Of a stretch of DNA of 24,659 nt, positions 1 through 6,986 are shown in pieces. Numbering within the stretch: position 1 is the first letter of the stretch; every line of letters starts with the position of its first letter. The notes under the pieces are model-generated. The model ran no database searches, was not told the origin of the DNA, and saw only the letters and a list, made by a program, of their open reading frames with translations. The position numbers and the translations under genes were made by a program. The stretch is from an uncultured Anaerolineae bacterium (GTDB lineage Bacteria; Chloroflexota; Anaerolineae; Anaerolineales; Villigracilaceae), in NCBI GenBank assembly GCA_903854805.1, contig CAINXK010000461.1, forward strand, positions 1 through 24,659, given 5' to 3'.

Positions 1-864
1 AGTTGGCGGTATAAATGTTTCGGTGGGTGCCGGAGCAGTCATCGTTGGCACGGTCAGAGTCTGAGTGGGAGCAGGCGAAGTCTCAGTTGGTACATCAGTT
101 TCGAATGGGGAACGCGTCGGGGTTAGTGTCGATAAACCGGCCGAAATACCATTCGCTGGCGACTCCAAGACAGTGGTAGTCGGCACAGGCGTCGATGCAA
201 GCACAAGCCTGGGAGCATCTGATTTGGCAATTTCTGCGCTGCCCAAGGCAGGGCCATGATCTTCAGCCGCAAAAGCGCCACTATTAAAGAAAGCAGCTAC
301 GGGTGTGGCCCCCTGCCAGCCAGCCCATGCTAAAACCAGGCAGACAACCACACCAAGCAGAGTAATATATGAATAACGGGAACGGGTGGCTGCCTTGCTA
401 CCTTGAACCGCTGATACTACCACCGGAGCGGGTATAGGGCCGGAACCGGGAACAGAGTCAGGCTCTGGTTTTGCTATAAGTGCAGGTTGGGTCGCTGATT
501 GTTGCGGCACTACGGTATCAGCCCAAGGTTTTTCTTCCTGAATCACCCGAGCTGGTTGCGGTGTTTCCTGCGGCTTTGCCTCAACAGCCCTGGCATCCTG
601 TTCTTTCTGGACTCGCCCTTGGGCCCAGCTCATACCCTTTTGGGCACGCTCGCTGTTGGGATTAATTTTTAACGCTTTTTCCAGGTAAGTCACGCTGCCA
701 TGAGGGGAAGCAAGCGCTGCCATGAGCAACCAGACTTCTTCCAATTCTGGCGCCAACTGAGCCGCTTGTGCAGCAAGCTGACGGGATGTATTTTTATCTC
801 CGGCTTTCAAGGCTTGCTGGGCCAGTTCCAGATTTTTAAAGGCAGCGATTTGATTCGAATTCAT
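1..864 (-). CDS. TPR-like, single-pass membrane protein with Thr/Pro-rich tail (partial, C-terminus off window)
   Basis: I translated this minus frame by hand: it is open from ATG at 864 to the window edge (288 codons, no stop), so the C-terminus is missing. Residues about 5-75 are helical and alanine-rich with a TPR-like pattern ending in a typical KALKINPNSERA. Residues 85-160 are Gln/Pro/Glu-rich and disordered. Residues 166-183 form one hydrophobic transmembrane segment. After it comes a tail increasingly rich in Thr and Pro (for example PTETSPAPTQT), typical of an extracytoplasmic linker. This predicts a cytosolic TPR, one membrane pass and a stalk, probably carrying a further domain outside the cell. 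AAAGG lies 6 nt before the ATG, and the amidase stop is only 20 nt upstream, so the two genes are probably co-transcribed. The function of the missing domain cannot be told; a cell-wall enzyme or sortase-like domain would fit but is only inference. Confidence 0.8.
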   Translation of the reverse strand, partial: MNSNQIAAFKNLELAQQALKAGDKNTSRQLAAQAAQLAPELEEVWLLMAALASPHGSVTYLEKALKINPNSERAQKGMSWAQGRVQKEQDARAVEAKPQETPQPARVIQEEKPWADTVVPQQSATQPALIAKPEPDSVPGSGPIPAPVVVSAVQGSKAATRSRYSYITLLGVVVCLVLAWAGWQGATPVAAFFNSGAFAAEDHGPALGSAEIAKSDAPRLVLASTPVPTTTVLESPANGISAGLSTLTPTRSPFETDVPTETSPAPTQTLTVPTMTAPAPTETFIPPT

Positions 865-884
865 AGGATACCTTTGCGGTCAGT

Positions 885-1670
885 CTATGGAGTAGCTATG
901 GGCGCAATATTTTCATTATTAATAAAACAGATAATACCGTCTGCAACACCCGTGGCAACCAGGTTGGTACGTTTCGTTAAAATATCATAATCAAGGTTTA
1001 GAAAACCCGTTTCTATGATACCCGCCGGGGTGCCAGGGTCTATTTCATTGAATGCATGGTAAAAGGTCATATCATTGGTAACACTTTCATGCAAGGGCAG
1101 ACCCGTTATATGTTGATAACGTTCACGCAGGCAGGCTTCCAAACGATTCGCCAGATTTGTATCACGAGTACTCATGGCCGCTGCGACTTTAAAACCCGTA
1201 GCCTGATCATTGACATAATCACAAGAATCGTTGTGAATGGAGACCAGCACTGCTGCGTGGTAATTATTCAGGCGGGGATCTTTTTCTTTGAGCAGATCTG
1301 TCTCGTAGCCAAGCGCATTTAATTTCTGCTGGACAATGGTTGCAATCCGGAAATTTACATCCGCCTCGGTGGTACCATCTTCACAGACAGCACCCGAATC
1401 ATTGCCCATATGCCCTGAAACAATCCCGATCTTGACATTGGGTTGGGTTGTTCCGGTAAAGATGGCTGAATCTGGCTCGGCAGTTAACAGGGTCGAGAAT
1501 GGATCACTAAAGCCCCCTGAAAACGAGTTTGGCGAAAATGCCACGAACAACGTAGCAACTACAAGTGCTGTAATCAGCGCAGATTGTAGAACACGGGGCG
1601 ATTTCGGTCTTCGCCGTAGTTCTGAACGTTGGACCGTCCGGGTTTCAGGCGGTTGGGTAGGGTTTTCCAT
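885..1670 (-). CDS. N-acetylmuramoyl-L-alanine amidase (Amidase_3 family), membrane-anchored
   Basis: The 261-aa product looks like a zinc-dependent amidase that cleaves the bond between MurNAc and L-Ala in peptidoglycan. Residues 1-28 are basic and probably cytosolic. Residues 29-46 are a signal-anchor helix, followed by a linker to about 78. The catalytic domain spans about 79-255. The expected zinc and catalytic residues are in order: H87 (in SGHMGNDSGA), E102 (in TEADVN), H146 (in VSIHNDSC) and the general base E220 (in IIETGFLN). The first motif is somewhat divergent (SGHMG rather than the more common PGHGG). It lies upstream of the TPR/Thr-Pro membrane protein, suggesting a joint envelope function. 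There is no Shine-Dalgarno before the ATG; a TATAAT box sits only 8 nt upstream. A tail of about 8 residues follows the domain. Confidence 0.85.
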   Translation of the reverse strand: MENPTQPPETRTVQRSELRRRPKSPRVLQSALITALVVATLFVAFSPNSFSGGFSDPFSTLLTAEPDSAIFTGTTQPNVKIGIVSGHMGNDSGAVCEDGTTEADVNFRIATIVQQKLNALGYETDLLKEKDPRLNNYHAAVLVSIHNDSCDYVNDQATGFKVAAAMSTRDTNLANRLEACLRERYQHITGLPLHESVTNDMTFYHAFNEIDPGTPAGIIETGFLNLDYDILTKRTNLVATGVADGIICFINNENIAPIATP

Positions 1671-1678
1671 ATTAAACC

Positions 1679-1684
1679 ATTATA
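1679..1684 (-). promoter_or_regulatory. -10 box of the amidase gene
   Basis: On the minus strand a perfect TATAAT lies at 1684-1679, with 8 nt between it and the ATG at 1670. The sequence 17 nt further upstream (TACACG) is a poor -35 match. A start of transcription at the usual distance would fall on or next to the start codon, giving a leaderless transcript. Confidence 0.45.
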
Positions 1685-1786
1685 TACTACCTGAAAAATT
1701 TCGTGTAGGGCAATTGAATTTCGAAGGGGTTTGCAAACACTATTCAGGACAGAAACCTGCCGACAAAAACTAAATCAATATTTGGC

Positions 1787-1815
1787 TTGACGTCCCCTTC
1801 AGCCGGAAGTATGAT
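1787..1815 (+). promoter_or_regulatory. sigma70-type promoter of the flavin reductase/AMMECR1 operon
   Basis: TTGACG (1787-1792), a 17-bp spacer and TATGAT (1810-1815) match the consensus at 5/6 positions in each box. Transcription should start near 1822. That leaves a leader of about 17 nt carrying GGAG at 1829-1832, which favours translation from ATG 1839 over ATG 1827. Confidence 0.65.
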
Positions 1816-1838
1816 GGAAAAATCAAATGGAGAATTCA

Positions 1839-2327
1839 ATGACCGTTGAATCAGAACTACTTCGCCAAGCTATGCGCTTCTGGGCTACTGGGGTTACAGT
1901 TGTAACTGCCGCACATGCTGGTATTCAGCATGGAATGACAGTCAGCTCTTTTACTTCTGTTTCCCTGGCACCTGCCCAGGTGCTTATCTCTCTGGCACAG
2001 AATACACGTACTCATGATTTGATCATGCAATCACATCATTTCGGCATTAGCATTCTGGAAGCCAGTCAGGTGGAGCTTTCTGATCGATTTGCCGGACGCA
2101 TGGCTGATGAAATGGATCGCCTGAATGGCATAGAAACAATATCGCTCGTAAGCGGCACGCCTCTGCTTAAACACGCATTGGCTCAACTTGATTGTCACGT
2201 CGTGACCACACTGGGTTCAGGCACACACACTATATTTATTGGGGAAGTCCTATCTGCCCAATCAGTCAACGCTGGTAATCCCTTGATTTACTATAATAGA
2301 GAGTATCAAAAAATAATAGTATCCTGA
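1839..2327 (+). CDS. flavin reductase-like FMN-binding protein (DIM6/NTAB family)
   Basis: The 162-aa product belongs to the split-barrel flavin reductase family, which binds FMN and usually reduces flavin with NAD(P)H or serves as the reductase partner of a monooxygenase. The family signature near the N-terminus, RFWATGVTVVTA, is clear. The GMTVSSFTSVSL stretch that follows is the usual flavin-contact segment, and HTIFIGEVL near the end is also typical. I chose ATG 1839 over an in-frame ATG at 1827 because GGAG lies 6 nt before it and the predicted transcription start is near 1822. No monooxygenase is nearby, so the substrate is unknown. The AMMECR1 gene follows after 25 nt and is probably in the same operon. 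Confidence 0.85.
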   Translation: MTVESELLRQAMRFWATGVTVVTAAHAGIQHGMTVSSFTSVSLAPAQVLISLAQNTRTHDLIMQSHHFGISILEASQVELSDRFAGRMADEMDRLNGIETISLVSGTPLLKHALAQLDCHVVTTLGSGTHTIFIGEVLSAQSVNAGNPLIYYNREYQKIIVS

Positions 2328-2352
2328 TTTAATAACCGAAAAGGAACTACAA

Positions 2353-2952
2353 ATGACAGAAGAGCTTACAGACGCAGATAAGCAAATTCTTCTTCTCCTG
2401 GCAAGGCAAGCCCTCGAAAACGGTGTGCGCGGAAAAAGTCTCCCAACCGTAAACGAGAAGCTGCTTTCACCTTTATTACGCGCCCACGGCGCTTCGTTTG
2501 TCACCCTGACCAAGAATGCTCAGCTTCGCGGTTGTATCGGTGCACTCCAACCTTTCCAAGCGCTTTATGAAGATGTGCGTGAACACACCATAACTGCCGC
2601 CCTAGAAGATTACCGTTTTCCGCCTGTACACCACAGCGAGCTTGCCTGGATCAAAATCGAAATTTCACGGTTAACGATACCCCAGACCCTCATTTACAAG
2701 AATACTGATGATTTAGTGGCCAGGTTACGCCCCGGCATCGATGGAGTCATTCTGCGAGACAGCTCTCGCCGAGCTACCTTCTTGCCACAGGTCTGGGCTC
2801 AAATCCCGGAAAAGGAGAAATTCCTCAGTCATTTGTGTGTCAAAATGGGAGCAGACCCCCAATATTGGCAGCAAAAACATATTGATGTTCAAATTTATCA
2901 GGTTGAAGATTTTCATGAAGATGACAAACCAGCCGATACGGATAAGTCCTGA
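2353..2952 (+). CDS. AMMECR1-domain protein (AmmeMemoRadiSam system protein A-like)
   Basis: The 199-aa product is full length for the AMMECR1 family. The diagnostic LRGCIG motif is at residues 58-63, RFPP at 88-91, and a conserved C-terminal block (LPQVWAQIPEKEKFLSHLC) at about 144-162. In many bacteria and archaea this family is encoded with a Memo-like protein and a radical SAM protein; the biochemical role is not firmly established. Neither partner is visible in this window, so this may be an orphan copy, or the partners may be elsewhere. AAAGGAAC lies just before the ATG. The gene is 25 nt downstream of the flavin reductase and probably shares its promoter. The last 12 residues are acidic and lysine-rich and look like an unstructured tail. 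Confidence 0.88.
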   Translation: MTEELTDADKQILLLLARQALENGVRGKSLPTVNEKLLSPLLRAHGASFVTLTKNAQLRGCIGALQPFQALYEDVREHTITAALEDYRFPPVHHSELAWIKIEISRLTIPQTLIYKNTDDLVARLRPGIDGVILRDSSRRATFLPQVWAQIPEKEKFLSHLCVKMGADPQYWQQKHIDVQIYQVEDFHEDDKPADTDKS

Positions 2953-3288
2953 TTGACTCTGGCAAAGTCACTAAATTACACCCATTACGGATTTACTTAC
3001 CGGCATCCAGGCTCTGGTCTACCCATCACATCCATTGCAACGATGGGCTGCCCTGCGGCGAGCCACACTAGACAAAGTTGACATCCCCACACAGGGTGCC
3101 GTGCGCAACGGAAAAAGATATTTTTTGTAGATTAGGAATGGAAATCACGCTCCGCCAATCTACTTGCCGGCAAACCTTAGATTTCCAATCGCAGCGGTCC
3201 GCGCAGCAAAAATCAGCACGGCAAAAAGCAAAACCGATGGCCGTGAGTAAAAACATCATTACACTTTATCGCAAGGAGATCATATTTT
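2953..3288 (+). other. 336-nt spacer with interleaved inverted repeats, probable leader of the aldo/keto reductase gene
   Basis: I see no convincing gene here. Two inverted repeats interleave: GTAGATTAGG (3127-3136) with CCAATCTAC (3155-3163), one bulged A, and TGGAAATC (3139-3146) with GATTTCCA (3180-3187). Their order A-B-A'-B' is that of an H-type pseudoknot or of two alternative hairpins. A separate CCCATC...GATGGG pair lies near 3021-3047. A perfect TTGACA at about 3078 lacks a good -10 at the right distance. I recognise no known riboswitch class. Confidence 0.35.
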
Positions 3289-4266
3289 ATGAATTATCGT
3301 CGTTTGGGTCGGTCTGGTTTACAGGTCAGTGAATTATCACTCGGCTCCTGGGTTACTTTCCATACCCAGGTGGATGTAGACGCAGCGATGGAGTGCATGG
3401 CTGCCGCTTACGAAGCTGGCGTAAATTTTTTTGATAATGCGGAAATCTACGCAAACGGAAAATCCGAAGAAGTAATGGGGTTGGCACTCAAAAAGCTGGG
3501 CTGGCGGCGTTCAAGTTATGTAGTCTCGACCAAGTTTTTTTGGGGCCTGAACGAAGGCGTAAACGAAAAAAATACGCTAAACCGGAAACGCTTATTTGAA
3601 GCCATAGATGGCTCGCTGAAACGCTTCGATATGGAATATGTAGACCTGGTATTCTGCCACCGCGCAGACCCAAACACACCAATCGAAGAAACCGTTTGGG
3701 CCATGCACAATATAGTAGAACAAGGTAAAGCCTTATATTGGGGCACATCTGAATGGCCTGCCGCAGATATTGTCTCCGCAATCGAAATCGCCGAACGCCA
3801 TCACCTGCACAAACCAGTCATGGAACAGCCGCAATACAACATGCTAGCGCGAGATCGCTTCGAGATGGAATACGCGCGTTTATTTACTGATTATGGTTAC
3901 GGCGCCACCATCTGGTCCCCACTGGCATCCGGGCTACTGACCGGAAAATACAACGATGGTATCCCATCGGACAGCCGCGGTGCGCTAAAGGGTTACGAAT
4001 GGCTGCTTCCGCGCTTCACAAGCGCTGAAAAAATCTCAAAGGTCAAAGGCTTGCAAGCCATTGCAGATGAATTGAGCTGCAGCGCTGCCCAGATGGCGAT
4101 TGCGTGGTGTCTTAAGAATCCGAATGTCAGCACCGTTATCACGGGCGCCAGCCGGGTATCACAGGTGCATGAAAACATGAAGGCACTGGATGTGATCGAA
4201 AAACTCAGTCCCGAAGTCATTGGAAAGATCGAAGCAGTACTCCAGAACAAACCAGGCAACGACTAA
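3289..4266 (+). CDS. aldo/keto reductase, potassium-channel beta-subunit-like (AKR6-type)
   Basis: The 325-aa product is a full-length TIM-barrel NAD(P)H-dependent aldo/keto reductase. The catalytic tetrad is visible: D49, Y54 (in [12 protein letters not shown]), K82 (in STKFFWG) and H124 (in FCHRAD). The start [21 protein letters not shown], the [13 protein letters not shown] segment at about 209-221 and the C-terminal cofactor segment [14 protein letters not shown] resemble the Kv-beta/YghZ branch. These enzymes reduce aldehydes and ketones broadly, so the physiological substrate cannot be given. AAGGAG lies 10 nt before the ATG. The gene stands alone between a long leader and a terminator at 4283-4339. 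A catabolic or detoxification role is inference. Confidence 0.9.
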   Translation: MNYRRLGRSGLQVSELSLGSWVTFHTQVDVDAAMECMAAAYEAGVNFFDNAEIYANGKSEEVMGLALKKLGWRRSSYVVSTKFFWGLNEGVNEKNTLNRKRLFEAIDGSLKRFDMEYVDLVFCHRADPNTPIEETVWAMHNIVEQGKALYWGTSEWPAADIVSAIEIAERHHLHKPVMEQPQYNMLARDRFEMEYARLFTDYGYGATIWSPLASGLLTGKYNDGIPSDSRGALKGYEWLLPRFTSAEKISKVKGLQAIADELSCSAAQMAIAWCLKNPNVSTVITGASRVSQVHENMKALDVIEKLSPEVIGKIEAVLQNKPGND

Positions 4267-4282
4267 AACCCGTACAAACCGT

Positions 4283-4339
4283 AGAGACTTGTCCGCCAAC
4301 CAGCGCCCATCGGCCAGTTCGCAGGCAAGTCTCTTTTTT
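4283..4339 (+). terminator. Rho-independent terminator of the aldo/keto reductase gene
   Basis: AGAGACTTG (4283-4291) pairs with CAAGTCTCT (4326-4334). The pairing extends inward with one G-U and one mismatch, and six T follow at 4334-4339. The loop is long (about 24 nt after extension). It starts 17 nt after the stop codon. The remainder of the spacer, 4340-4605, shows no gene or clear signal to me. Confidence 0.65.
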
Positions 4340-4605
4340 ATTATCAAAATCACATCCCGTTCATTAACAACCTTACCTTGCGGTTTCTCTGGCAAGTCGG
4401 TCCACGCATTATTTGCCCTTTGGCTTGCGAATAATGAGAAAGCGCGTAATGCGGTGAGCAAACGCTCATACCCGCTTCAGATTGGTTTTCTTTGCGAAGT
4501 TTCCTTCATCACGATGTTTGGGCTATCATCAGGATGCGATATCCTGTATTAAACAACCATGCACAGTAAGTTTATCGGAATATCGAAGATACCAAAGGTG
4601 CTGGC

Positions 4606-5244
4606 TCAATTCGGGCCACCAGACAACGCAGCGCTAATCCCCAACCCGATATAAATGAATCCTGCAACGTATCGTTCCGCCAGCCAGACCTGGCGGTGGG
4701 ATTTTAACCACTGCCCGGCCGAACTGGCCAGCAGCGCATACATTCCATCGCTGAAAATGGCCATCAATACGAAAAAACAGCCAAGCGTGAACAATTGCAG
4801 ACCAACCTGTCCATTCGCGCGGTCCACAAACTGCGGTAAAAATGCCAGAAAAAACAGAGCAGTCTTGGGATTGAAAACCGCCACCATTACGCCCTGCGAA
4901 AAGATCCTGCGCAGGCTTTGGGGTTCGCTTTGAATATGCTGGGTTTCATCCCTTACACTTCGCGCTAGAAGTTTGGACACCCCCAGGTATACCAGGTAGG
5001 CCGCGCCTAAATATTTCACAATACTGAAAGCTGTTGATGAAGATAACAGCAGGGCAGAAAGACCCAGCGCAGCCGCAATGGCATGAAAGAAGTTACCCAC
5101 TTCCACACTGACAACAGAGACAATGCCGGCCATGCGACCCTGGTCGATACTACGGGCAATGATGTACAACACAGCCGGGCCGGGTGTCAGCAGCAGCACG
5201 ATGGATGCGAAGATGAATAATGGCAGCCTGGAATAATTAAGCAC
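4606..5244 (-). CDS. LysE/RhtB-family amino-acid exporter
   Basis: The 212-aa inner-membrane protein has about six hydrophobic segments (near residues 7-28, 40-68, 72-92, 115-138, 146-172 and 190-207). It carries the family hallmark LTPGPAVLYI at 19-28 and FNPKTALFFLAFLPQFVD at about 124-141. LysE/RhtB proteins export amino acids or small amphipathic metabolites by an exchange mechanism; the substrate cannot be read from the sequence. It lies 46 nt downstream of the LOG-family gene on the same strand and is probably co-transcribed from the promoter at 5898-5926. Homoserine/threonine-type and lysine-type members are equally possible. Confidence 0.88.
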   Translation of the reverse strand: MLNYSRLPLFIFASIVLLLTPGPAVLYIIARSIDQGRMAGIVSVVSVEVGNFFHAIAAALGLSALLLSSSTAFSIVKYLGAAYLVYLGVSKLLARSVRDETQHIQSEPQSLRRIFSQGVMVAVFNPKTALFFLAFLPQFVDRANGQVGLQLFTLGCFFVLMAIFSDGMYALLASSAGQWLKSHRQVWLAERYVAGFIYIGLGISAALSGGPN

Positions 5245-5290
5245 TCAAATCTCAATGCGTATTTGGATTGGTTGAAAACGCTAAAATACT

Positions 5291-5875
5291 TTAGCCATCC
5301 TGCCGCATCCACCTTTTCACTGCGTCCAAGGATGGTTGGTAAGCGCTCATACAAGTCAACAATTCCTGCGGTGTTTCAGCCATGCACAGCATTTCCCTGT
5401 GCTCGGGAAAAACAAATCCTTCTTTTTCTGCATGAAGCACCATCGCCCAGAGTGGATCAAAGTAGTTACGCGCATTCAACAGACCAATTGGTTTTACATG
5501 CACGCCAATTTGAGCCCAGGTAATGGTTTCAAACAACTCATCAAAGGTGCCAAAGCCTCCAGGCAGAGCAATGTATCCATCAGCAAGCGCATACATCCGC
5601 GCCTTGCGTTCATGGATGGTGGGGGTCACTTCAAGGCAAGTTAGTCCCATGTGCACCAGAGCAGATGTATTCATCGATTCGACAATCACACCAAACACCT
5701 CACCGCCAGCTTCCAGAGCCCCGTCAGCAACAGCACCCATGATACCGGTTTTTGCCCCGCCGAAAATTAAACGAATACCGTTTTCTGCCAGGCTCTGCCC
5801 CATCTTGCGGCCAACAAGTTTAAAGTCGGGGTGAATATTGTCGGATGATCCACAATATATACAGATTGATTTCAT
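5291..5875 (-). CDS. LOG-family protein (nucleoside 5'-monophosphate phosphoribohydrolase type)
   Basis: The 194-aa product is typical of the Rossmann-fold LOG family (formerly annotated lysine decarboxylase). Visible motifs are the N-terminal ICIYCGSSD, GGAKTGIMG (39-47), HERKARM (88-94) and the signature PGGFGTFDELFE (105-116). Characterised members hydrolyse the N-glycosidic bond of nucleoside monophosphates, including cytokinin nucleotides, releasing the base and ribose 5-phosphate. The bacterial role is usually unproven. It is the first gene after a good promoter and precedes a LysE-type exporter. Export of a released product is an attractive but untested idea. There is no strong Shine-Dalgarno before the ATG. 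Confidence 0.88.
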   Translation of the reverse strand: MKSICIYCGSSDNIHPDFKLVGRKMGQSLAENGIRLIFGGAKTGIMGAVADGALEAGGEVFGVIVESMNTSALVHMGLTCLEVTPTIHERKARMYALADGYIALPGGFGTFDELFETITWAQIGVHVKPIGLLNARNYFDPLWAMVLHAEKEGFVFPEHREMLCMAETPQELLTCMSAYQPSLDAVKRWMRQDG

Positions 5876-5897
5876 CGGTTATTCATCTTTCAGATGT

Positions 5898-5926
5898 ATG
5901 ATAATTTTAAATTCCACGGATGTCAC
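5898..5926 (-). promoter_or_regulatory. promoter of the LOG/LysE operon
   Basis: On the minus strand GTGACA (5926-5921), a 17-bp spacer and TATCAT (5903-5898) each match the sigma70 consensus at 5/6 positions. The predicted leader is about 15 nt. It faces away from the dnaJ promoter at 6020-6049, making a divergent promoter region. Confidence 0.6.
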
Positions 5927-6019
5927 TGGCATGCAATAGTATATGCGTAATAAAGCTGCCATTCAAGACATAAACCCCCGCAATTAGGTTAGAGTTGCGT
6001 TAGATATCCCTAAAGCAGC

Positions 6020-6049
6020 TTGACTCGGGTATCTTAAACGCCTTAGAAT
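6020..6049 (+). promoter_or_regulatory. promoter of the dnaJ/htrA operon with overlapping palindrome
   Basis: TTGACT (6020-6025), an 18-bp spacer and TAGAAT (6044-6049) form a strong sigma70-like promoter. The -10 box ends 10 nt before the ATG at 6060, and no Shine-Dalgarno is present, so the mRNA should be leaderless or nearly so. The palindrome CTTAGA-A-TCTAAG (6042-6054) covers the -10 and could bind a regulator. No CIRCE element (TTAGCACTC-N9-GAGTGCTAA) is visible. Confidence 0.6.
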
Positions 6050-6059
6050 CTAAGATAGT

Positions 6060-6962
6060 ATGGACTATAAAGATTATTATCAAATCCTCGGTGTTTCTCG
6101 TTCTGCCAGTGCGGAAGAAATTCGCTCTGCGTATCGTAAATTGGCTTTAAAGTATCACCCGGACCGGAATCCTGGGGATAAACAGGCCGAAGAAAAGTTC
6201 AAGGAAATGAATGAGGCCTACCAGGTACTTTCCGAACCGCAAAAACGGGCCCGCTACGATCAGTTGGGGAGTGCCTATTCCAATTATCAAAGCAATGGCG
6301 GACGGCCCGAAGGTTTCGATTGGGGTCAATGGTATAGCAACAACGCCGGAGGTCAGCAGGTTAACTTTGACGATCTGTTCGGCGGTGCTGGCGGAGGTGG
6401 CTTCTCTGATTTTTTCAGTGCCTTTTTTGGTGGCCAGGGTGGAATGCCGGGCAATGATATCCGCACACGCCGCACACATCAGCATGAACAATCTGTGGCT
6501 ATTTCCCTACAAGAAGCATGGGATGGCGCTACCAGAATAATAGAAACTGGCGGCCGGCGCATTCAGGTAAAAATCCCAGCCGGTGCAAAAACTGGGACGA
6601 AAGTGCGAGTTGCAAATGGCGCACCGGATGGCTCTGACTTATATTTAAAAATATCCGTCCAGGATGATGTGCGCTTTGACCGTGATGGCTCTGATCTATA
6701 TGCGCCAGTTTCAGTAGATGTTTTCACCGCCATCCTGGGTGGCGAGGTTGAGGTTCCCACCATGAGTGGCAAGGTAAAGTTAACCATCCCAGCCGGAACC
6801 CAGACCGAACAAAAGATCCGCATAGCCGGACGCGGCATGCCCACCCTTAAAAATCCACAGGAAAAGGGCGATTTGTTCTTACAAGTAAAAATTCGGATAC
6901 CTAAAAACATCAGCCCCGAACAGAAAATATTATTACAAAAAGCCCGTGATCTTAATAAATAA
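6060..6962 (+). CDS. DnaJ/CbpA-type co-chaperone (no zinc finger)
   Basis: The 300-aa product is a class B J-protein. The J-domain is at about 1-70 with the HPD motif at 33-35, which stimulates the DnaK ATPase. A Gly/Phe/Asn-rich region spans about 76-140. Two beta-rich substrate-binding domains follow, beginning at [16 protein letters not shown]; no CxxCxGxG repeats are present. Its length and layout match CbpA rather than DnaJ itself. The N-terminus [13 protein letters not shown] fixes the start, even though there is no Shine-Dalgarno. The HtrA-type protease gene follows after 24 nt with its own AGGAG, so the two probably form a protein quality-control operon. The dnaK and grpE genes are not in this window. 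Confidence 0.92.
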   Translation: MDYKDYYQILGVSRSASAEEIRSAYRKLALKYHPDRNPGDKQAEEKFKEMNEAYQVLSEPQKRARYDQLGSAYSNYQSNGGRPEGFDWGQWYSNNAGGQQVNFDDLFGGAGGGGFSDFFSAFFGGQGGMPGNDIRTRRTHQHEQSVAISLQEAWDGATRIIETGGRRIQVKIPAGAKTGTKVRVANGAPDGSDLYLKISVQDDVRFDRDGSDLYAPVSVDVFTAILGGEVEVPTMSGKVKLTIPAGTQTEQKIRIAGRGMPTLKNPQEKGDLFLQVKIRIPKNISPEQKILLQKARDLNK

Positions 6963-6986
6963 TTCACGGAAATTCTAGGAGATCAA

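Noticed and set aside
2975..3130. Open frame of 51 codons without a start in the spacer before the aldo/keto reductase
   Set aside because: It has no ATG, no ribosome site and no recognisable motif, and open frames of this size are expected by chance.
4220..4552. 110-codon plus-strand frame crossing the aldo/keto reductase stop and terminator
   Set aside because: It overlaps the C-terminus of a certain gene in another frame and includes the terminator hairpin.
5930..6059. CIRCE element for the dnaJ gene
   Set aside because: Neither TTAGCACTC nor GAGTGCTAA at 9-nt spacing is present; only a short palindrome over the -10 box is seen.
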